NCBI GenBank assembly: GCA_964655775.1
Contig: CAZZNQ010000041.1
Location: 1-34,118 of the forward strand
DNA from: CAZZNQ01 sp964655775
Lineage (GTDB): Bacteria > Planctomycetota > Brocadiia > SM23-32
Direction: 5' to 3'
Length of the DNA stretch: 34,118 bases
In this document: piece after piece, positions 30,007-34,118 of the stretch
Position numbering within the stretch: the first letter of the stretch is position 1
Layout of the letters: each line of letters starts with the position of its first letter
Program-made: the position numbers and the translations under genes
Notes under the pieces: model-generated
The model's input: only the letters and a program-made list of their open reading frames with translations
The model's database searches: none
Told to the model about the DNA's origin: nothing

Positions 30007-31298
30007 GTTCTGTCGCCTTCTTCGTGCAGTTCCCGCAGCATGCTGAGCAGTTGATCGGTGATCTCTCGGCCCGTGTCGACGTCGGCCCGAACCCGGAGCC
30101 CTTTCTCGGCCTCCTCGCGGTGGGGCGCGCCCGGCCCCCGCATAACCTCGTAGCTGCCCTGTTCGAAGCCGAGGGGCAGGGGAACGTATCCCCGGACCGA
30201 CCCGTTGTAGCCGCCCGTGATCGTGTGGGCGAACGGGCTGCGCTCCAGCAGTTCCTGGCCCCATTCGATGAAGAACTCTCCCGGCATGGATACGAGCGCG
30301 ATCTCGCCGAGCCCCAGCGCGCTCAGGATCACCAGCCGCCGGCTGCCGGGCAGCATTTCATCCTCGGTGCTCCAGTAGGCGTGGCGCATGCAGGCCGGAC
30401 GCGAGTAGCCGTCCACGGGCAGCGCCGGGATCACGTCGTCCAGGAACCTCGTCGCCAGCAGCGCCGCGTTCTCCTGGAACCACCGCACCTGCGCGCCGTC
30501 GTAGTCGGGCAGCGGATGCACGCAGTGCAGGTCGATGTTGCCACCGGTGCTGCTGGTGTGCATGAACACGGTGCCGGGCATCAGCATCTCGCCGCGGCGC
30601 TTCACGGCGCCGGGGAACTCGCCGCTGAAGTAGGGCAGGGCGTAGAGATGCGGATGGCTGGGGTAGCTGTTGAGCACCACGAACGGTCGCTCCTCGCCGA
30701 GCCGGCGGGCCGCCAGTACGGCCACGCGCGTGCTGTCCGGGCCGGCGGGGCCGATGCAGCCGTGCCCCGGGGGGATCACGGGGCCGGAGCCCCAGCAGTT
30801 CGCGCACGTGCCGTTGTCCAGCCGGGCTCGGCGGTTCTCGCCGATCGGCTGCGTCAGGTCCACGTAGGTGGCCGCGATCTCGGCCGGACAGCGCTTCCGG
30901 GCCGCCTCCACGCATGCGCCGATGAAGGCGTCCACGATCTTGCGTTCGGCTTCCTCCAGCGCGGCCTGCGCCTCCGCCGAATCGTCCGCCGCCATGGGGT
31001 TGCTGCAGTGGTTGTGCACGCCGCTCAGCATCACCCTCAGGGGATCGCAGCCGGTCTTCTCGGCGACGGCCTCGCGCACTTCGGTCACCCATTCGTACGA
31101 GAGCGTGCGCGTGTCGGATGTGACGAAGAAGGTCAGCTCGCCGCCGGCCTCGACCGCCATCGCTTCCGCCCGCACCGGGTCCAGCACGCCGCGCGTGGGC
31201 ACCAGCCGTCCCATGCCGGTCGGCTTGAGCAGTTGGGGGCGCGGCGGGGAGATGTCCCGCACGGCAACGCCTATTCTCAGTTGCCCGTTGGCCGTCAT
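30003..31298 (-). CDS. Neutral ceramidase-like protein (N-terminal ceramidase domain)
   Basis: A 431-residue protein resembling the N-terminal domain of neutral/alkaline ceramidases, zinc amidases that cleave the N-acyl bond of ceramide. Zinc-ligand candidates are in LSGVHNHCSNP (H95, H97) and NSYPSHPH (H215, H217). Further family marks are MPGEFFIEWGQEL and GGYNGSVRGYVP. A family-typical beginning is visible too: RIGVAVRDISPP. It lacks a signal peptide and is shorter than the usual full ceramidases (about 650 residues), missing the C-terminal immunoglobulin-like domain. A CxxC pair (TCANCWG) near residue 165 is unusual. True ceramide is rare in bacteria, so another N-acyl substrate is more likely. 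It overlaps both neighbours by four bases. Confidence 0.83.
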   Translation of the reverse strand: MTANGQLRIGVAVRDISPPRPQLLKPTGMGRLVPTRGVLDPVRAEAMAVEAGGELTFFVTSDTRTLSYEWVTEVREAVAEKTGCDPLRVMLSGVHNHCSNPMAADDSAEAQAALEEAERKIVDAFIGACVEAARKRCPAEIAATYVDLTQPIGENRRARLDNGTCANCWGSGPVIPPGHGCIGPAGPDSTRVAVLAARRLGEERPFVVLNSYPSHPHLYALPYFSGEFPGAVKRRGEMLMPGTVFMHTSSTGGNIDLHCVHPLPDYDGAQVRWFQENAALLATRFLDDVIPALPVDGYSRPACMRHAYWSTEDEMLPGSRRLVILSALGLGEIALVSMPGEFFIEWGQELLERSPFAHTITGGYNGSVRGYVPLPLGFEQGSYEVMRGPGAPHREEAEKGLRVRADVDTGREITDQLLSMLRELHEEGDRT

Positions 31299-32317
31299 GC
31301 GGCACCTCCTTCCAGTCCGGCGAGAAGCTTCGCGGCCTGCATGCGCACCCGGACGTCGCGGTCACGGAGACGTTCGCACGCCGGTGTCTCGGCCTGTTCC
31401 GTGTCGATGCCCTCCAGGGCCTCGACCGCGCACTGGCGCACGTAGGCATGTTCGGAATCGAGTTGCGCGGCGACGAAACCGAAGTCCTCGGCCCTCGCCA
31501 GTTCCCCAAGGCCCCGAAGGGCGACCGCCCGGTCGAACCAATCCTCCGCGCCCTCGGCCTTCTCGGTCAGGAGGGAGACGTGCTCGGAACGGCCGGCCTT
31601 TGCCAGCGCCAGGGCCGCCTGCACACGTGCGAAGTCGGCCGGGTCGGACTCCGCCAGCTCCGCGACGGCGTCGGCGTGTTCGGCCGTCGGCTGGGCGGCC
31701 ATCAGGGACAGGGCCGCTTGCCCGCGCGTGTAGCGGCTGCGGAAGGTGAGCAGGTCGCGCAGGGCGGCGCACGCGTCCTCCGTACCGATCACGCCCAGCG
31801 CCTCCGCGACCATCGTGACGATGCCTGGCTCCGTCCGTCGCGTGCTGCGCGCTCCGGGGCCGGCAAGCGCCTCGACAGTGATGCAGGCTTTGATCTCGGC
31901 CGCAGCGGGCGGATCGTCCGGCAGGCGCAGAACGGCCGGGCCGAACCAGGCGTAGAGCACGTCGTCGTTCTTCTCCGCAAGTTCGCGAAGGAAGCCGGCG
32001 CCTCCCTCGTCGCCCAGCGCCAACAGCGCGACCGCCGCGGCGGTCCGCACGCCCCGGCATCCGTACCAGTACCAGTCGTCCGAGCAGTTCGGCAGGTCCA
32101 CGAGGGGCCGTATCACGTCGCACACGGACCGATCGCCGATCTGCGCCAGAGCGTGAAAGCCGGTGGTCTTGGAGTGCCAGCGCGAGTAGCGCACGTAATC
32201 CAGCAACGGCGGCACGGCGCGGGGATTGCCCAATTCGCCCAGCAGCCGTGCGGCTTCGGCCTGGACGAACCGGTCATCGGTCCTCAAGGCCGTGGTGATA
32301 ACGTCGAATGGTTCCAT
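31295..32317 (-). CDS. HEAT-repeat protein
   Basis: A 340-residue protein built of HEAT-like helical pairs. Typical units are AEAARLLGELGNPRAVPPLLDYV (near 20), FHALAQIGDRSVCDVIRPLV, RVQAALALAKAGR (near 230), DRAVALRGLGELARAEDF, and VRQCAVEALEGIDTEQAE at the C-terminus. Such scaffolds bind proteins or peptides and have no catalytic residues. The gene is the first of a coupled trio: its stop TGA overlaps the ATG of the ceramidase-like gene (ATGA). The start is ATG at 32317 with only a weak Shine-Dalgarno. It probably positions or regulates the two hydrolases made from the same transcript; this is inferred from coupling alone. Confidence 0.85.
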   Translation of the reverse strand: MEPFDVITTALRTDDRFVQAEAARLLGELGNPRAVPPLLDYVRYSRWHSKTTGFHALAQIGDRSVCDVIRPLVDLPNCSDDWYWYGCRGVRTAAAVALLALGDEGGAGFLRELAEKNDDVLYAWFGPAVLRLPDDPPAAAEIKACITVEALAGPGARSTRRTEPGIVTMVAEALGVIGTEDACAALRDLLTFRSRYTRGQAALSLMAAQPTAEHADAVAELAESDPADFARVQAALALAKAGRSEHVSLLTEKAEGAEDWFDRAVALRGLGELARAEDFGFVAAQLDSEHAYVRQCAVEALEGIDTEQAETPACERLRDRDVRVRMQAAKLLAGLEGGAA

Positions 32318-32367
32318 TCCTGTTGTTCCCAGAGGGTCGACCTGAAGAAAAGAAGGCGGCTCCGGGC

Positions 32368-32396
32368 AGGTTATTCGCTCGCCCTGCCGGTGTCAA
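32368..32396 (-). promoter_or_regulatory. Promoter of the HEAT/ceramidase/M28 operon with an overlapping palindrome
   Basis: A perfect TTGACA (32391-32396) and a weak TAACCT (32368-32373) are 17 bases apart on the minus strand. An imperfect palindrome, CCGGGCAGG (32362-32370) against CCTGCCGG (32383-32390), spans the spacer and the -10. It could be an operator. Confidence 0.45.
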
Positions 32397-32434
32397 ATAG
32401 CCAGGGCGGAGGCCGGCCGGCGGGAAAGGCAGCC

Positions 32435-32463
32435 TTGACTCTGCGACGGGCTTTCGGTAGGCT
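32435..32463 (+). promoter_or_regulatory. Possible promoter of glmS
   Basis: TTGACT (32435-32440) and TAGGCT (32458-32463) are 17 bases apart. The leader would be about 35 bases, too short for a glmS ribozyme. Confidence 0.45.
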
Positions 32464-32503
32464 TACGGCAGCCGTTCCCGGCCACTGCAAGAAGGGGGAT
32501 ACT

Positions 32504-34118
32504 GTGTGCGGCATCTTCGCCTACGTCGGCGCGCGTTCCACCGCGCGGCTCGCCGTTGAAAGCCTGAAACGGCTGGAATACCGAGGGTACGACTCCTGGG
32601 GCCTGGCCATCGGCCGTCCCGGGCAGGTCGCCGTCTGCCGGAGAACGGGTGAGATATCCGGCGCCGACCTGAGCGAGGTGCCCGAAGCCGACGGTGCCTG
32701 GGGCGTGATAGCCCACACCCGATGGGCGACGCACGGCGCGGCCACGGTCGAGAACGCCCACCCGCACGCGGACTGCGACGGCGGCGTCGCCGTTGTGCAC
32801 AACGGCATTATTGAGAACCACGCCGCGCTGCGCGTGGAGTTGGAGAGCAGCGGCCACCGCTTCCGGAGCGAGACCGACACCGAGGTGATACCTCACCTGA
32901 TCGAGGAGTTCCTGAAGGACGGCGCTTCTTTCCGCGACGCGTTTCTGAGCGCGCTGAAAGTGCTGGAAGGCACCTACGGCGTCGCCGCCATCTCGGCCGA
33001 CGAGCCGGACCTGGTACTGGCGGCGCGGCTGGGCAGCCCGATGGTGATCGGCCGCGGCGAGGGCGAGAACGTGCTCGGCAGCGATCCGGCCGCCCTGGTG
33101 GCGCACACGCGCGACGTCGTCTACCTGGAGGACGGCGAAGCCGCCGCACTCAGGCCGGACGGGCTCGACATATTCGATCTGGACGCGGTGCCGCTCACCA
33201 AGGACGTGCAGCGGATCGCCTACGACCTGCCCGCCATCGAGCGGGGCGGGTACGACCATTTCATGCTGAAAGAGATACACGAACAACCGGAATCCATCCA
33301 TAACGCGTTCCGCGGCCGCCTGGCCCGCGAAGAGGGCATGGCGAAGCTGGGCGGGCTGGACGAGAAGCTGCTGCGGCGGACCGAGCGGATTCACATCGTG
33401 GCATGCGGCACGTCTTGGCACGCGGGGCTGGTCGGCAAGTACCTGCTCGAGAATCTCGCCCGGGTGCCGACCCAGGTCAGCGGCGCCGCCGAGTTCCGCT
33501 ACGCGAACCCCGTGATCGAACCGAATACCCTGATGATCGCCATCAGCCAGTCCGGCGAGACCGCCGACACGCTGGCCGCCGTGCGCGAGGCGAAGCTGCG
33601 CGGAGCGGAAGGGGTCGGCATCTGCAACGTGGTCGGGTCCACCATCGCCCGGGAGTGCGGTCAGGGCATATATCTGCACGCCGGACCGGAGATCGGCGTG
33701 GCCTCAACCAAGGCGTTCACCAGCCAGCTTGTGGCGCTCCTGCTGCTGGCGGTGCACGCGGGCCGCATGCGGACCATGTCCCTGCGCGACGGCATAGAGT
33801 ACCTGGACGCTATCGAGCGCCTGCCGGAGCAGGTTGCGGCTGTCCTGGCGTGCGAAAACGAGATCCGCGACATCGCCTCGGAGTACGTGTCGTCCTCCAA
33901 CGCGCTCTACATTGGTCGGCTCTACGAGTATCCGGTTGCGCTGGAGGGGGCGCTGAAGCTCAAAGAGATATCGTACATCCATGCGGAGGGTATCCCGGCC
34001 GCCGAGCTCAAGCACGGTCCCATCGCGCTGATCGAGCCCGAGATGCCGACCGTGGTGTTGGCGGCGCAGGCCGGCATCCTTCCGAAGATGATGGGCAACG
34101 TGCAGGAGATCCGCGCCC
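32504..34118 (+). CDS. glmS: Glutamine--fructose-6-phosphate aminotransferase (isomerising), 3' end outside the window
   Basis: GlmS makes glucosamine-6-phosphate from fructose-6-phosphate and glutamine, the first step to UDP-GlcNAc for cell-wall synthesis. The visible 538 codons contain the glutaminase domain: CGIFAYVG with the nucleophile C2 exposed after Met removal, LEYRGYDSWG, HTRWATHG and VVHNGIIEN. The isomerase half follows with MLKEIHEQPESI, the SIS motif ISQSGETADTL and ALEGALKLKEISYIHAEG. Family length is about 610 residues, so roughly 70 are missing at the window edge. The start is GTG at 32504, required for Cys2, with AGGGGG seven bases upstream. No nagB or glmM is visible here. 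Confidence 0.97.
   Translation, partial: MCGIFAYVGARSTARLAVESLKRLEYRGYDSWGLAIGRPGQVAVCRRTGEISGADLSEVPEADGAWGVIAHTRWATHGAATVENAHPHADCDGGVAVVHNGIIENHAALRVELESSGHRFRSETDTEVIPHLIEEFLKDGASFRDAFLSALKVLEGTYGVAAISADEPDLVLAARLGSPMVIGRGEGENVLGSDPAALVAHTRDVVYLEDGEAAALRPDGLDIFDLDAVPLTKDVQRIAYDLPAIERGGYDHFMLKEIHEQPESIHNAFRGRLAREEGMAKLGGLDEKLLRRTERIHIVACGTSWHAGLVGKYLLENLARVPTQVSGAAEFRYANPVIEPNTLMIAISQSGETADTLAAVREAKLRGAEGVGICNVVGSTIARECGQGIYLHAGPEIGVASTKAFTSQLVALLLLAVHAGRMRTMSLRDGIEYLDAIERLPEQVAAVLACENEIRDIASEYVSSSNALYIGRLYEYPVALEGALKLKEISYIHAEGIPAAELKHGPIALIEPEMPTVVLAAQAGILPKMMGNVQEIRA

Noticed and set aside
29757..31445. 562-codon plus-strand frame opposite the ceramidase-like and M28-like genes
   Set aside because: Runs across the boundary of two real, coupled genes and has no recognisable motif.
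32464..32503. glmS ribozyme in the glmS leader
   Set aside because: The candidate leader is about 35 bases, far too short for the ribozyme, and no matching core is seen.

Overview
The window is GC-rich bacterial DNA with compact genes, clear Shine-Dalgarno sequences and readable sigma-70-type promoters. The mixture of MJ0042-like zinc-ribbon proteins, heparinase II/III-type polysaccharide lyases, a GH4 glycosidase, a ceramidase-like protein, a Gfo/Idh/MocA-type protein and M28-like aminopeptidases resembles Planctomycetota, Lentisphaerota, Armatimonadota or related uncultured lineages. No rRNA or other marker gene is present, so this placement is only an inference.

Layout, left to right. (1) 1-1179: the 5' part of purD (minus) and a 67-residue zinc ribbon. 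(2) 1180-2170: about 1 kb of non-coding DNA built from short hairpins and repeats, followed by an orphan MntA-like nucleotidyltransferase. (3) 2580-4207 (minus): a two-gene unit of a duplicated polytopic membrane protein and a YceK/BamE-like lipoprotein that appears to be cut by an in-frame amber codon. (4) 4208-8290: a hairpin cluster, a large membrane-anchored hybrid histidine kinase (plus) and a convergent zinc-ribbon membrane protein. (5) 8379-11007: a GH4 glycosidase, a GNAT acetyltransferase and a stand-alone Lrp/AsnC ligand-binding domain. (6) 11367-12319: parB with two parS sites and no parA beside it. (7) 12426-19651 (minus): two tandem secreted heparinase-like lyases under their own promoter, and upstream of them an unusual fusion of an M28-like peptidase, a probable winged helix and an AAC(3)-type acetyltransferase. 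(8) 19837-23010: two SAM-dependent methyltransferases, a phosphodiester glycosidase (NAGPA family) and msrA. (9) 23026-25400 (minus): surE, a lipoprotein and a dehydrogenase-fold protein that lacks the usual catalytic lysine. (10) 25773-28043 (plus): a ybhP-like EEP hydrolase and a cardiolipin synthase. (11) 28066-32317 (minus): three translationally coupled genes encoding a HEAT-repeat protein, a ceramidase-like hydrolase and a second M28-like peptidase paralogous to the N-terminal part of the fusion in (7). (12) From 32504: the 5' part of glmS (plus).

Housekeeping functions (purine synthesis, amino-sugar synthesis, chromosome segregation, phospholipid synthesis, protein repair) are interleaved with accessory hydrolases that probably act on polysaccharides, lipids or amide-linked substrates. 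The most unusual items are the M28/AAC(3) fusion with its paralog in the HEAT/ceramidase/M28 operon, the amber-interrupted lipoprotein gene, the hairpin clusters with similar loops or flanks but differing stems, and the parB locus with parS in its leader and in its coding sequence. No CRISPR array, insertion sequence, tRNA or rRNA was found.
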